The position numbers were made by a program, and so were the translations under genes. The notes beneath the pieces are model-generated. The model ran no database searches, was not told the DNA's origin, and worked only from the letters and a program-made list of their open reading frames with translations. A DNA stretch of 64,000 nt from positions 120,384 through 184,383 of the forward strand of contig UQWD01000004.1 of assembly GCA_900544555.1 (NCBI GenBank), given 5' to 3'. Shown piece by piece: positions 49,652 to 58,963 of the stretch. Within the stretch, counting starts at the first letter, position 1, and each line of letters opens with the position of its first letter. Source of the DNA: an uncultured Eubacteriales bacterium. Its GTDB lineage: Bacteria; Bacillota; Clostridia; Christensenellales; CAG-138.

Positions 49652-52090
49652 TTATCTCATTTTAAAGAAACGAAGATATATGCTACTTGATCCCTTCCTC
49701 ACAAACTCACCCAAAGGCTTATCTTTCGTATCATTTGAATGATATGAAAGGTTATAATCCGGTTTGCCATTGTATGATCCAATGCAGCAAATAAAAACCG
49801 TGTGTATCGGCTCTCCATCCTTTGTCAGCGTTTGAATCACATCGCCGCGCTGGAATGGTCTTTCATATATCTCCTGCTGATTATCCCTTACATATGCTGC
49901 GCTGTATGTTTCGGTATGTACCCTGTTCTTCCAGAAGTTATTAAATTGCCTCGCGCTGAACCAAGGGCTGCTTCCTCCAAAGCCAAGATACGATCCTATT
50001 TTTCCAAACTCCCATGATAAATGCACCTCAGCGTCCGAGGGGTCTGGCCGGTTGTTGTTTTTCTTGTAGATATACCATTGATCCTGAAAATGGACGCCCC
50101 CCGCCAGCATACATTGCGAAACAAAGTTCGCGCAATCGGAGTCAAACCTTGGGTATGTCGTTATTTGAGATTTCGCTAACGAATGCGCATATTGCCTTGC
50201 AAGCAGCGCAGAGAAATTTGACCTCGGCTCAAAAATCCACTCGTCATTGGCCGATTTATTATACTGCCATTGTATCACATTTGCATTTTCAGAACAGCTC
50301 GCGCCCTCTACAGCTACGGCGCTTGAAAAGCTGCTGCTTTTACTGGCGATTCTGTGTGTAACATTGTCGCTGTTGAACATTATCTTAAATTTGCTCCCCG
50401 TTACATTAGAGTTCTGTAAAATCCTTATATTTTTGCCGTTCGAAGAGCTATTATCAAGGACGTTTAAAACATAGCCAGTGTTTGACATGCTATAAATTTT
50501 GCACTCACCGCCCCCTATGCTTTGTAGTCGCCATCTCTGGGATGTTGAACCGCTGAATTTTTTCTGAACGACATTCGTTCCGCTTACTGTTAAATACTGT
50601 CCGCTAAATTTATTTTTTATATAATACACCTCATTATTAACAAGGTTGTATCCCGGAGCGGTGGAACCAGATGGCGTAGGCGTAGGGTTCGTTCCTCCGC
50701 CGGAGGCGGTATAATTAATTTTTAGCTGAGGCCGTTTTGACGTCGTGGCGAAATCCGCTGAATACACCGTATTGAAATCATTGATGGATTCATTGGCGTA
50801 CCTTATCATGATTCCATAATTCTTGTTCTTTCCGGTTGTGCTTCCGCTGTACCAGGACTGAACGGCGGATTTCATATTAATCGAGTATTTCGTCAGGCTG
50901 TTATGCCCTACGCCCGTTTGTATGGCGGTGCTTGCGGAGGGCTTATTCGCCCAGGTGATACTGGTCGAATTCCAATCCTTGTCAACCTTATATACGTTGA
51001 TGCTGTTTCCCGTGGACGTTCCGCTGGTAACATAGAGCGTCTGCGTTGCGGAGTTAATCGTGGCGGAAGAGGGTATCGTCGGCATGTTCTTGAACTTCTG
51101 ATATGCCCTTCTTATTTTACCGCTTCTCTTTCCCGCGTACAGCCTGTCCAGCGTATGGGTTATGACCCCGCTCCCTTCTTCAACCGAGTTATCGATTCCG
51201 TTCGCCTGATCCTGGCTTGTACTGACGTCCGGGTCGATGACGATTGGATACACCCTGTCGGAAGCGTTAAGCCATTCCTCGTTCGGCTGTAACGTTACCG
51301 TATACTTGCCGTTTTCCCCATCGAGTGAAATCATGATATCCTCAGACAATTCCCCGGCGGCGTCATACATATATGGCGCCCAGATGACAAACGCCACCTT
51401 GTCGCCGTCATAAAACTCTATCTGGCGGTTATCCAGTAATCTCGCACTCAGGTTTTCAGCCGTAATATCCATTACAAACCGGCTAACCGTCGGCCGTGTG
51501 TTTAAAATAATCGCTTCTTTAACTCGGGTGGGCAGCACGGTGTATTCCACATTGATAGCCTGTGTTATCGCATTTTGGTACAGCAATTGCGATACGCTCT
51601 TATCCGCGTTAACCATTGCTTCGTCAGAATCATCCGCCGCGTTTAAATCGGCAACCTCGACATGAGCTTGTTTGTTAAACTCGACTTTCTGCGAAGCCGA
51701 CGCCGAAAAGTTGTTCGCCTGTCCGTTTAATCCGTATAAATTCCATGAAATTTCCTGTCCGTCGCTATTCTCAAGGCTTACTAGTTCCCCGCCCATGTCT
51801 TGTGAAAAGCTGACGTTCATCAAGCCATCTGTATTCTGAATCCGCTTTGATCCATTGTACATCTGTACGCTGTTCAAAGTATTATCGATTTCGTGCCATT
51901 GGCCGTCTTTAATATGATGGACGGGTTCCTCATATGCAAAGGCCATATAGCTCCCGTCGCTCATTTTGTAATGCTTTTCATACTCACCGCGTAAACTGAT
52001 TACTTCTTCTATAATTGATGGTTCAACCGGCGTCTGTAAGGTTCTTGCGTAGATGCTCTCCGCTGATGCTGTTACCGCGATAACACACAT
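49652..52090 (-). CDS. Secreted DNRLRE-ricin-amidase multidomain protein, start disrupted
   Basis: 812 residues from the only in-frame ATG. Domains: N-terminal unknown (1-290), DNRLRE-like carbohydrate/surface domain (about 300-460), TPTP linker, ricin-type beta-trefoil lectin (about 485-622, Q-W motifs SQRWRL and DEWIF), and an amidase_6-type domain (about 628-812) with catalytic Cys in DCANFVSQC and His in PIHTVF. Likely a wall- or glycan-directed amidase. A full signal peptide (LKRRTVAAVLLLL before MCVIAV) is in frame upstream but its ATG at 52140 is put out of frame by a six-G run. Confidence 0.75.
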   Translation of the reverse strand: MCVIAVTASAESIYARTLQTPVEPSIIEEVISLRGEYEKHYKMSDGSYMAFAYEEPVHHIKDGQWHEIDNTLNSVQMYNGSKRIQNTDGLMNVSFSQDMGGELVSLENSDGQEISWNLYGLNGQANNFSASASQKVEFNKQAHVEVADLNAADDSDEAMVNADKSVSQLLYQNAITQAINVEYTVLPTRVKEAIILNTRPTVSRFVMDITAENLSARLLDNRQIEFYDGDKVAFVIWAPYMYDAAGELSEDIMISLDGENGKYTVTLQPNEEWLNASDRVYPIVIDPDVSTSQDQANGIDNSVEEGSGVITHTLDRLYAGKRSGKIRRAYQKFKNMPTIPSSATINSATQTLYVTSGTSTGNSINVYKVDKDWNSTSITWANKPSASTAIQTGVGHNSLTKYSINMKSAVQSWYSGSTTGKNKNYGIMIRYANESINDFNTVYSADFATTSKRPQLKINYTASGGGTNPTPTPSGSTAPGYNLVNNEVYYIKNKFSGQYLTVSGTNVVQKKFSGSTSQRWRLQSIGGGECKIYSMSNTGYVLNVLDNSSSNGKNIRILQNSNVTGSKFKIMFNSDNVTHRIASKSSSFSSAVAVEGASCSENANVIQWQYNKSANDEWIFEPRSNFSALLARQYAHSLAKSQITTYPRFDSDCANFVSQCMLAGGVHFQDQWYIYKKNNNRPDPSDAEVHLSWEFGKIGSYLGFGGSSPWFSARQFNNFWKNRVHTETYSAAYVRDNQQEIYERPFQRGDVIQTLTKDGEPIHTVFICCIGSYNGKPDYNLSYHSNDTKDKPLGEFVRKGSSSIYLRFFKMR

Positions 52091-52132
52091 TAGCAGTAAA
52101 AGAACTGCTGCAACTGTTCTTCTCTTTAATCT

Positions 52133-52140
52133 CCCCCCAT
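52133..52140 (-). promoter_or_regulatory. Poly-G tract at the start codon of the amidase-ricin gene
   Basis: The minus strand reads AT followed by six G. With six, translation from this ATG stops after four codons (ATG GGG GGA GAT TAA); with seven it would read through a complete signal peptide into the 812-residue frame. AAAGGA precedes the ATG at a good distance. Confidence 0.6.
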
Positions 52141-52472
52141 ACCCTTCCTTTTGTAAATGCTTAGTATAAATTTGGGCTTTTAACCCATGCCACGCTTTAA
52201 TATAACACCCCCTTTAATTACAATGCGTTTTTTTCATAGGCAGGCTGTTAACCTCATTACCCATACCTATTACGGATTTCACCTTTACAATATTTACCAT
52301 TATAACAGTGTATATTTATTATATTACAATTTTATATTCTTTTCAACACCTATCGTCTTGAGGTTTGAAAGAATTTTGAAACTAAGAGCTTCGCGATCGA
52401 CAGATATGTTACTAGTCTTAGTCATTTTCCACTTTCTTGGATAAGTTATTTTACTGGAATTCTCTACTCTGA
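52141..52472. other. Upstream region of the amidase-ricin gene
   Basis: About 330 bp without a gene. A TATAAT on the minus strand at 52304-52299 has TTGTAA 19 bp before it, a borderline promoter that would give a 150-nt leader. I saw no known riboswitch consensus in it. The far end is AT-rich with no clear structure. Confidence 0.3.
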
Positions 52473-52519
52473 TATCGAATACTTCCGCAAATCCGCCAAG
52501 CCCTTATTTAGCATAAAAT
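52473..52519. repeat. Intergenic repeat, partial copy B
   Basis: 47 bp (TATCGAATACTTCCGCAAAT onward) match 59038-59084 with about four differences. Only the joint of the Y and X parts is present. Confidence 0.7.
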
Positions 52520-52558
52520 ACGTTCCCTATACTGGTTAGAATAATTCATTTTTTAGAC

Positions 52559-52587
52559 TTGCTATTGTTCGGCGCCCCGTATATAAT
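52559..52587 (+). promoter_or_regulatory. Promoter of the HTH-two-component-ABC cassette
   Basis: TTGCTA (52559-52564), 17 bp, TATAAT (52582-52587), 36 bp before the HTH gene. Confidence 0.65.
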
Positions 52588-52623
52588 GATATTGAAAACG
52601 GGAAAAGAAAGGGCGGGTGCGCA

Positions 52624-52809
52624 ATGGAATATATGTCTTGTGCTGAGGCAGCGGACAAGTGGGGTATTTCAGAAAGACGTGTGCAAAAGCTGTGCGAGGA
52701 AAAACGCATACCGAGTGTTTCAAAGTTTAGCTTCGTGTGGCTGATACCAAAGGACGCGGAAAAGCCCAGCGATAGGCGGAAAAAAAGCGATAAATCTGAC
52801 CATTTGTAG
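52624..52809 (+). CDS. Excisionase-type helix-turn-helix protein (61 aa)
   Basis: Small MerR/HTH_17-like DNA-binding protein: MEYMSCAEAADKWGISERRVQ (helix-turn-helix) and the wing FSFVWLIPKDAEKP. This family covers excisionases and small regulators; here it stands 5 kb from the integrase and directly before a two-component system, so a regulatory role is likely. GGGTG precedes the ATG. Confidence 0.75.
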   Translation: MEYMSCAEAADKWGISERRVQKLCEEKRIPSVSKFSFVWLIPKDAEKPSDRRKKSDKSDHL

Positions 52810-52870
52810 ACTTTTCTCTGATAACTTGAACAATACAACCTTTGTCCCGCACAATGGAAAGGAACCTAAA

Positions 52871-53545
52871 ATGATACCTAAACTCTTATTAGTTGACGAT
52901 GAAGCCGCAATCTGCAACCTTATCAAGCTGCACTTTCAGACTGAGGGCTATCTCGTTTATACCGCGTCTGACGCAGAGGAAGCCGCTCAAATGCTGTCCC
53001 ATGCACCTGACCTAATCCTGCTGGACATCAATATGCCAGAGGTTGACGGGTTGGAGTTTTGCAAAAAGGTACGGGGTCACATTGACTGTCCCATTATCTT
53101 CCTAACCTCCCGCATTACCGAACAGGATAAAATTGTTGGGCTGCGGGCTGGCGGGGACGATTACATCACAAAACCGTTCAGTTTGGACGAATTGACAGCG
53201 CGCGTGAAAGCCCATCTTCGGAGAGAAAACCGCACACGACACGGCGGAAATAAAAGAATGTTTGGCGACCTGTTCATTGATTATGTGGGGCGCTGTGTGT
53301 ACTACAACGAGGAATTGATTTCTTTTTCTAAAAAGGAGTTTGACATTATCGAATTTCTGTCGCTCAACGCCGGACAGGTTTTTGACCGGGAGCGGATTTA
53401 TGAGCGGCTTTGGGGCTATGATGCCGAGGGGAGCAGCGACATACTCAAAGAGTATATCCGCAGAATACGCGCAAAGCTGGCGAAAGTAACCAGTAAAAAC
53501 TATATCGAAACCGTTTGGGGGTGCGGATATAGATGGACAAACTAA
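52871..53545 (+). CDS. OmpR-family response regulator
   Basis: 224 residues: receiver domain with phospho-acceptor Asp 52 (LDINMPEVDG), the Thr in FLTSR and the Lys in YITKPFS, then a winged-helix DNA-binding domain (SFSKKEFDIIEFL, VWGCGYRW). The ATG at 52871 was chosen for AAAGGA 7 nt upstream. Its end overlaps the kinase gene by 13 bp. Likely controls the ABC genes behind it. Confidence 0.92.
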   Translation: MIPKLLLVDDEAAICNLIKLHFQTEGYLVYTASDAEEAAQMLSHAPDLILLDINMPEVDGLEFCKKVRGHIDCPIIFLTSRITEQDKIVGLRAGGDDYITKPFSLDELTARVKAHLRRENRTRHGGNKRMFGDLFIDYVGRCVYYNEELISFSKKEFDIIEFLSLNAGQVFDRERIYERLWGYDAEGSSDILKEYIRRIRAKLAKVTSKNYIETVWGCGYRWTN

Positions 53546-54735
53546 AAAATCTCTCTATCAAAAAAACATTCTTTTTGATCGTTGCGATTACTGCGGTTAT
53601 CGTAATTATTTTATCCGCTGTTTCTGTACAGGTTTGTTCTACAATACGAGATCAGATTTTGCTATCCCACGCATTTATTATGCAACCTGCCGTGATCAAT
53701 CCAGCGGAAGATGGCAGTTACACTTTGGAAGGGAAGGGCGGGATTACCGACAATGAAGCAGATGAGTTTACAGAGAGCGAAGTGACGGCATTTAAGGCCG
53801 CTCAAATTCTAATCGTTCTCCTGCCTGTTGTTTTCTCCTTTGCAGGCATTGCTTGTGCCAGTTCTGTGTTCTATCGCATCAAGCTGAAAAAGCCGCTGGA
53901 CGCGCTGAAACAGGGTATTGTCCATATTGTGGACAACGATTTATCTTTTTCTGTGCGTTATCAAAAGCAGGATGAATTGGGCCAGCTTTGCGAGGCATTT
54001 GATAAGATGCGGCGAGAGCTGCTGGACAATAACCGTCGAATGTGGGCCTTAGTGGACGAACGGAAGAAGATCAACGCCAGCATTTCCCACGATCTACGGA
54101 CACCGATCACTGTCATAAAAGGGTACAGTGAATACCTGGATAGAAATATCGGCAAGGACGTACTTACGGAGGATGGGACACGGGAGATTGCCGGATATAT
54201 TCATCAAGCGGCCAGCAGATTAGAGGATTACACCAATTCAGTCCATGAGGTACAATCCTTGGAGGATATGAGCTTGGAGTACAAGAAAATTGCGCTTCCA
54301 GACCTGATGAAAGAAATGCAGACCCAGCTTTCTATCCTATCCGAGCAACACCAAGCAAAAATCAATATCTCTGAACAGTTGCCGGAGCAGACGGTATCTA
54401 TCGCGCCCGCCGCTGTGTTTCGTATCGTAGAAAATATCGTTTCCAATGCCCTGCGGTACTGCCAATCGCAAATTGATCTGGATTTCTCTTATTCACAACC
54501 CTTTTTTATAATTACTGTAACGGACGATGGGAAAGGGTTTTCAGCACAAGACCGAGCCGAAGCGGTCAATCATTTCTACAAAAGGAAGAAAGAAAAGGAG
54601 CATTTCGGCATTGGCCTGACAATTTGCAAGATTTTAACAGAAAAACATGGTGGCACGATTTCCCTTGACAATGCGCCGGAGGGCGGAGCAAAAGTTACCG
54701 TAAAACTCAAAATTGAAGAAGTTTCTCCATTGTGA
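53533..54735 (+). CDS. Sensor histidine kinase
   Basis: 400 residues: transmembrane helix (about 12-34), a short outer loop of about 55 residues, a second helix (about 90-113), HAMP (about 117-170), HisKA with His 186 (SISHDLRTP), and HATPase with ENIVSNALRYC, DDGKGF and GIGLTICK. The small outer loop suggests sensing within the membrane or through the transporter, as in kinases that answer to antimicrobial peptides. Confidence 0.92.
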   Translation: MDKLKNLSIKKTFFLIVAITAVIVIILSAVSVQVCSTIRDQILLSHAFIMQPAVINPAEDGSYTLEGKGGITDNEADEFTESEVTAFKAAQILIVLLPVVFSFAGIACASSVFYRIKLKKPLDALKQGIVHIVDNDLSFSVRYQKQDELGQLCEAFDKMRRELLDNNRRMWALVDERKKINASISHDLRTPITVIKGYSEYLDRNIGKDVLTEDGTREIAGYIHQAASRLEDYTNSVHEVQSLEDMSLEYKKIALPDLMKEMQTQLSILSEQHQAKINISEQLPEQTVSIAPAAVFRIVENIVSNALRYCQSQIDLDFSYSQPFFIITVTDDGKGFSAQDRAEAVNHFYKRKKEKEHFGIGLTICKILTEKHGGTISLDNAPEGGAKVTVKLKIEEVSPL

Positions 54736-54795
54736 CGGAATGTAGACTTTTCTTGATTAAACTCTCCTTATCAACTCGAAAGGAGAGTTTTTCTT

Positions 54796-55677
54796 ATGGA
54801 AATACAAATCCAAGCCCTTAAAAAAAGCTATGGGCAAAAAGCAGCCCTGGACAACATTTCCCTCACCATTGAAAACGGTATGTTCGGCCTGCTGGGACGC
54901 AACGGAGCAGGGAAAACAACGCTGATGCAGATATTGTCCACCCTGCGGGAACCGACCTCCGGCACAGTTACATTCAACGAAATTCCGCTGGAAGATACCC
55001 GGAAAATCCGGCCCCTCATTGGCTATCTGCCGCAGGAATTTTCGCTGTACCCGGATATGTCGGTGTTGGAGATCATGCGCTATCTGGCCGCGCTGTCTAA
55101 TCTTCCGGCAGAGGTACAGCGCCAGCGCATCCCCGTCCTGTTGCAGCGGGTAAATCTGTGGGAGGACAGAGGGAAAAAGGTACGAAAGCTGTCCGGGGGT
55201 ATGAAGCGGCGGTTGGGTATTGCTCAAGCTCTGCTCCATGACCCGCAAGTGTTGATTGCCGACGAGCCGACGGTTGGCCTTGACCCGCAGGAGCGGCTTC
55301 GCTTCTATGCTCTGCTGAACGAGTTTTCCAGCAACCGTATTGTGATCGTGTCCTCGCATATTGTCAGCGATATTGAAACAGTCTGTGAAAAGGTGGCTGT
55401 TCTGGACGCCGGGAAACTGCTATTCACTGGAACAGTGGAGGATTTGGCGCAGACGGCGGCGGGAAAGGTCTATGAGTTGACTGTTCCCAAGAGCAGGCAG
55501 GCATCTATTCATAATCAATACTGCGTCCTGTCCAGTCAAGGCCATCTGGCAGATGTGAAAATCCGTGTACTCCATGAAGGTGTGCCTGCTGTCGGCAACC
55601 CCGTCCCCTGTGAGGCCACGGTGGAGGACGGCTACATGGAAATGCTGCGTCATTTGGAGCAGGGGGTGAAAAAATGA
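54796..55677 (+). CDS. ABC-2 type transporter ATPase
   Basis: 293 residues with all motifs intact: Walker A GRNGAGKTT, Q-loop LPQEFSLYP, signature LSGGMKRRLG, Walker B VLIADEPTVGLDP, H-loop SSH. GAAAGGAGAG lies 7 nt before the ATG. The C-terminal 70 residues form an extra domain of unknown role. Its stop overlaps the permease start. Drug or bacteriocin export/self-protection is likely from the two-component context. Confidence 0.9.
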   Translation: MEIQIQALKKSYGQKAALDNISLTIENGMFGLLGRNGAGKTTLMQILSTLREPTSGTVTFNEIPLEDTRKIRPLIGYLPQEFSLYPDMSVLEIMRYLAALSNLPAEVQRQRIPVLLQRVNLWEDRGKKVRKLSGGMKRRLGIAQALLHDPQVLIADEPTVGLDPQERLRFYALLNEFSSNRIVIVSSHIVSDIETVCEKVAVLDAGKLLFTGTVEDLAQTAAGKVYELTVPKSRQASIHNQYCVLSSQGHLADVKIRVLHEGVPAVGNPVPCEATVEDGYMEMLRHLEQGVKK

Positions 55678-57089
55678 TGCGTCTGTTTGGAATGGAGTGT
55701 AAAAAGATAGCCAAGAGCATCTTGTATTGGGTGTTTGTTCTGGCGTTGCTGGCTGTCAGCGTCTTTCAATATGAGCCTGCTGTGGAGAGTGAACTTCGGC
55801 GTACCGACGACCCCGCTTCGGTTTTCTATATCGCTTCAAACGGCAGCTATGCAGAGGATCGCAGCAGCGATGAAGCGATGGAACACGCCATGATGATGGG
55901 GGCTACAAACCGTCTGATAAGAAATTATCGCAGTAACCGCTATGAGTATTACCCATTTGGCTATGTCAAAGAGAAAACCATGTCCCCGCAGGAACAGACA
56001 GTGATTTTGGAATACCTGATGGAACTGACCGGGCTTAGTGAACAAGCATTGACTGGCGCAACAGACGAGGCAGGCGATACGAGTATCGGTGACGTTCCAA
56101 TCTCCGGCGGCGATGCTTATATTCTGGAGCCGGGCAAAGGGAGTACCAATGAGAATGGGCAGTTTGTCGCGGAGCCGGACGACTGGCAATATGTTCCCAG
56201 TGATGGGGCATCTCACGAAGCACCGTCACAGTCAAATGACGGTTTTGAAATACAGGTGTCATTTGAACGATTCAAAGAGATCATGGAAGAAGTCAACAAG
56301 CTAATTGGGCGCAACTCCTATTTTAGCTGGACGATGCTGACCCTGTACTATTTCGGGAACGACATGGAGGATAAACCCATCACAGAACAGCAGCACCGGG
56401 AGTTCTACGAGGGCGACCGGGTAACCGGTGCCTTTGCCCGGTACTACTGCGACAGCATTTCCCTTGTGGCGCTGATCCTCCCTGCATTTGTGATCGTAGA
56501 CCTGATGCTGCGGGATAAGCGCCGCAGAATGCAGGGCTTGACTTACCCAAGGACGATTTCAAGCGCAAAGCTGATCTGCACCCGATACGCCGCCGCAGTC
56601 TGTATGACCATGCTCCCCATCCTCATTCTGCCGGTCAAATCCCTGGTTGTGCTGATGCAGTACTGCGGCAGTATCGGTGTACAGGCGGATGCGTTGGCCT
56701 TCGTCAAGTACACCCTGGCGTGGGTATTGCCCACGGTTCTGCTTGTTATGGCGATCAGCCTGTTGGTTACGGCGCTGCTGGAAAACTATACGGCCATTTT
56801 GCTGAGCGGCTTGATTTGGCTGATCAGCAGGCCAACCGTCGATAAGCTGGCCGGTGGGAACTACGGTCTGTTTGACCTCATTATCCGCCACAATACCTTG
56901 AAGGGTTATGGACGGATGATGGAGGATATTCAAATGCTGGCGGCAAACAGGATTGCCATTTCCCTTGCTGCCCTTGCGCTTGTGGGCTTGGCCGTCCTCG
57001 TGTACAGCAGAAAGCGGAAAGGAGGGCTGACCTTTGGACGCCAGAAATCTGCTCACCATCACACGTTCAAACTTACGTCTGAACTTTAA
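55674..57089 (+). CDS. ABC-2 type transporter permease (471 aa)
   Basis: One transmembrane helix at 15-32, a hydrophilic outer region of about 210 residues, then five helices from about 250 to 450 and a basic tail. The large outer loop separates it from plain ABC-2 permeases. Starts 4 bp inside the ATPase gene. Confidence 0.82.
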   Translation: MMRLFGMECKKIAKSILYWVFVLALLAVSVFQYEPAVESELRRTDDPASVFYIASNGSYAEDRSSDEAMEHAMMMGATNRLIRNYRSNRYEYYPFGYVKEKTMSPQEQTVILEYLMELTGLSEQALTGATDEAGDTSIGDVPISGGDAYILEPGKGSTNENGQFVAEPDDWQYVPSDGASHEAPSQSNDGFEIQVSFERFKEIMEEVNKLIGRNSYFSWTMLTLYYFGNDMEDKPITEQQHREFYEGDRVTGAFARYYCDSISLVALILPAFVIVDLMLRDKRRRMQGLTYPRTISSAKLICTRYAAAVCMTMLPILILPVKSLVVLMQYCGSIGVQADALAFVKYTLAWVLPTVLLVMAISLLVTALLENYTAILLSGLIWLISRPTVDKLAGGNYGLFDLIIRHNTLKGYGRMMEDIQMLAANRIAISLAALALVGLAVLVYSRKRKGGLTFGRQKSAHHHTFKLTSEL

Positions 57090-57660
57090 GCAGACACTTT
57101 TTCCGTCAATTCTACTTCTGTTGGTGATTCCGCTGATCTACGGAACTTCCAGCCTGGACAGCGTAAAATCCGCAGACCTTCTGGAACGAATGGTGGCGCT
57201 GATCGGTCTTCCCATGTTTGTGCCGCTGCTAAAGCCGGAGCAGGAGGCCGGTATGGATGCGATTATCGCCTTACGGCCCTTTCCATACCGGATTATCGCT
57301 GTGCTGAGAATCGGGCTTTCCCTGATCTGCACGGCTGCGCTCATTCTCGCTTTTGAGGGATATATGCGTATGGAGGGATGCTCCTTCCCCATGGGTATCT
57401 ACATGCTCCGGACACTGGCGGCAGCTATGACGCTGGGATTTATCGGGCTTTTTACAAGCGCGGCGTCAAGGAATACAATCGTCGGATTTTTGGTATCGTT
57501 TTGCTGGTATTGCGCTTTGCAGATAGAGAATATTGGTACAATCTTCAAATCTGCTTCAAATGGCATCAGCGTTTATCAAGTCCTGCTGTTGCTGGGAAGC
57601 GGTGCGGCGATCATCTTCTTTAGCGGGCTTTCCTTTGAGAAAAAAGTACAATCAGCATAA
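57034..57660 (+). CDS. ABC-2 type transporter permease (208 aa)
   Basis: Six predicted helices in 208 residues, no large loops. The TTG start at 57034 has AAAGGAGG 8 nt upstream and overlaps the previous permease by 56 bp. With the larger permease it forms a heterodimeric export channel, the arrangement of LanEG-type immunity transporters; that is inference. Confidence 0.78.
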   Translation: MDARNLLTITRSNLRLNFKQTLFPSILLLLVIPLIYGTSSLDSVKSADLLERMVALIGLPMFVPLLKPEQEAGMDAIIALRPFPYRIIAVLRIGLSLICTAALILAFEGYMRMEGCSFPMGIYMLRTLAAAMTLGFIGLFTSAASRNTIVGFLVSFCWYCALQIENIGTIFKSASNGISVYQVLLLLGSGAAIIFFSGLSFEKKVQSA

Positions 57661-57671
57661 TACATTGAAAT

Positions 57672-57715
57672 GTCTGCCCAGCGGCAGTAAAGAAAAAAAC
57701 CGCTGCTGGGCAGAC
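57672..57715 (+). terminator. Terminator of the two-component/ABC operon
   Basis: GTCTGCCCAGC and GCTGGGCAGAC form an 11-bp perfect stem 12 bp after the last permease stop, followed by CAATTTT. Confidence 0.75.
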
Positions 57716-57743
57716 CAATTTTCCATGCACAAAATAATTCCTT

Positions 57744-57786
57744 ATGCGGCGGTTTTGAAGATTCAAAGCCGCCGCATGTTCTTTTC
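57744..57786 (+). terminator. Second strong hairpin before the integrase
   Basis: ATGCGGCGG..TTTGAA and TTCAAA..CCGCCGCAT form a 16-bp stem with one wobble and a 2-nt loop, followed by GTTCTTTTC. Confidence 0.6.
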
Positions 57787-57850
57787 TGCGCAAGCATCAT
57801 AAACTTTCGATAGTAACGGTGACGACGGAATAGAAACAATCTGAAAGAAA

Positions 57851-58791
57851 ATGACCGTCTGCGAGCTTTACACAAAGCAGACCCGCTACCATGGAAATGC
57901 TCGGTACAACACCACACAGGGGCGGCTGATGAAGCTGTTAGAAGCGGATAAACTAGTTCCTGCCCCATTGACAGCGTGAAACTGTCCGACGCGAGGGAAT
58001 GGGCGTTGCGCATGAAAGAAAAGGGAACCTCCTACAAGACCATAAGCAACGACAAGCGTTCTCTAAAAGCTGCATTTTACACAGCGATACAGGACGACTG
58101 TACAAGGAAGAACCCCTTTGACTTCCAGCTAAACACCGTGATCGAGGACGACACGGAGCCAAAAGTACCCCTCACAGCGGAACAGGAAGAAAGCCTTTTA
58201 TCCTTTATGCAAAGTGATAGCGTCTACCAGAAATACCGTGACAAGGTTATCATACTGCTGGGACGGAGCTTAGGATTTGTGAACTCTGCGGGCTGACTAA
58301 AACCGACCTTGACTTTGAAAACCGGGTAATCAATGTAGACCACCAGCTTTTACGGAGTGCAGAAACAGGCTACTACATAGAGAAGCCCAAAACGCAGAGC
58401 GGTATCAGACAAATTCCAATGAGTGAAAAAGTGTATGAAGCGTTAAGGCGCGTGTTGAAGAACCGCAAGGGAACGAAGCAGATTACCATTGACAGGTACA
58501 GCAATTTTTTTCCTTAACCGGGACGGCTGCCCGAAAACGGCGACCAATTATGATAATATGTTCCGTGGGCTTGCGAAGAAGTTTAATAAATGCCATGAGG
58601 AAGCCTTACCCAAAGTAATGACGCCGCACACCTTACGCCATACGTTCTGCACCAACTTAGCCAATGCGGGCATGAGCCTGAAAGCGTTACAGTATATCAT
58701 GAAACATTCCAACATCACCATGACGCTAAACTATTACGCACACGCAACATTCACTTCCGCAAAGGCTGAAATGGAACGGCTGATTGCATAG
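57851..58791 (+). pseudogene. int: Tn916-type tyrosine integrase, three frameshifts
   Basis: Conceptual product begins MTVCELYTKQTR and ends with the ICE integrase tail THTFSSAKAEMERLIA-like; the SAM-like N-domain (LSDAREWALRMKEKG) and catalytic domain with TPHTLRHTF and the Tyr in LNYYAHA are recognisable. Single-base shifts near 57955, 58272 and 58495 (in a run of T) break the frame. The element can no longer move by its own recombinase. It ends the island next to tsf. Confidence 0.88.
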
Positions 58792-58802
58792 CCGCATACC
58801 AA

Positions 58803-58821
58803 TTTACTACTTTTTTACTAC
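58803..58821. repeat. Possible integrase arm-type sites
   Basis: TTTACTAC occurs at 58803-58810 and 58814-58821, 11 bp apart, just behind the integrase stop. Tn916-family integrases bind short direct repeats near the element ends. A longer repeat ATATAAGAACTTCT lies at 58857-58870 and 58920-58933. Confidence 0.35.
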
Positions 58822-58963
58822 GTTTTGAGAGGGAAAACCTAAAAGGTTATGAGGGTATATAAGAACTTCTCCCTATATCTAAAATGCCGGGAAAGCCCGA
58901 GAATATGGGCTATACCGACATATAAGAACTTCTAAAGAGATAATCTAAATTCACCATAATTTT

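Noticed and set aside
52141..52300. Possible riboswitch in the amidase-ricin leader
   Set aside because: Checked by eye against c-di-GMP and c-di-AMP riboswitch core motifs; none fits.
58264..58500. Programmed frameshifting in the integrase
   Set aside because: Three separate shifts without slippery-site and pseudoknot pattern are better explained by decay.
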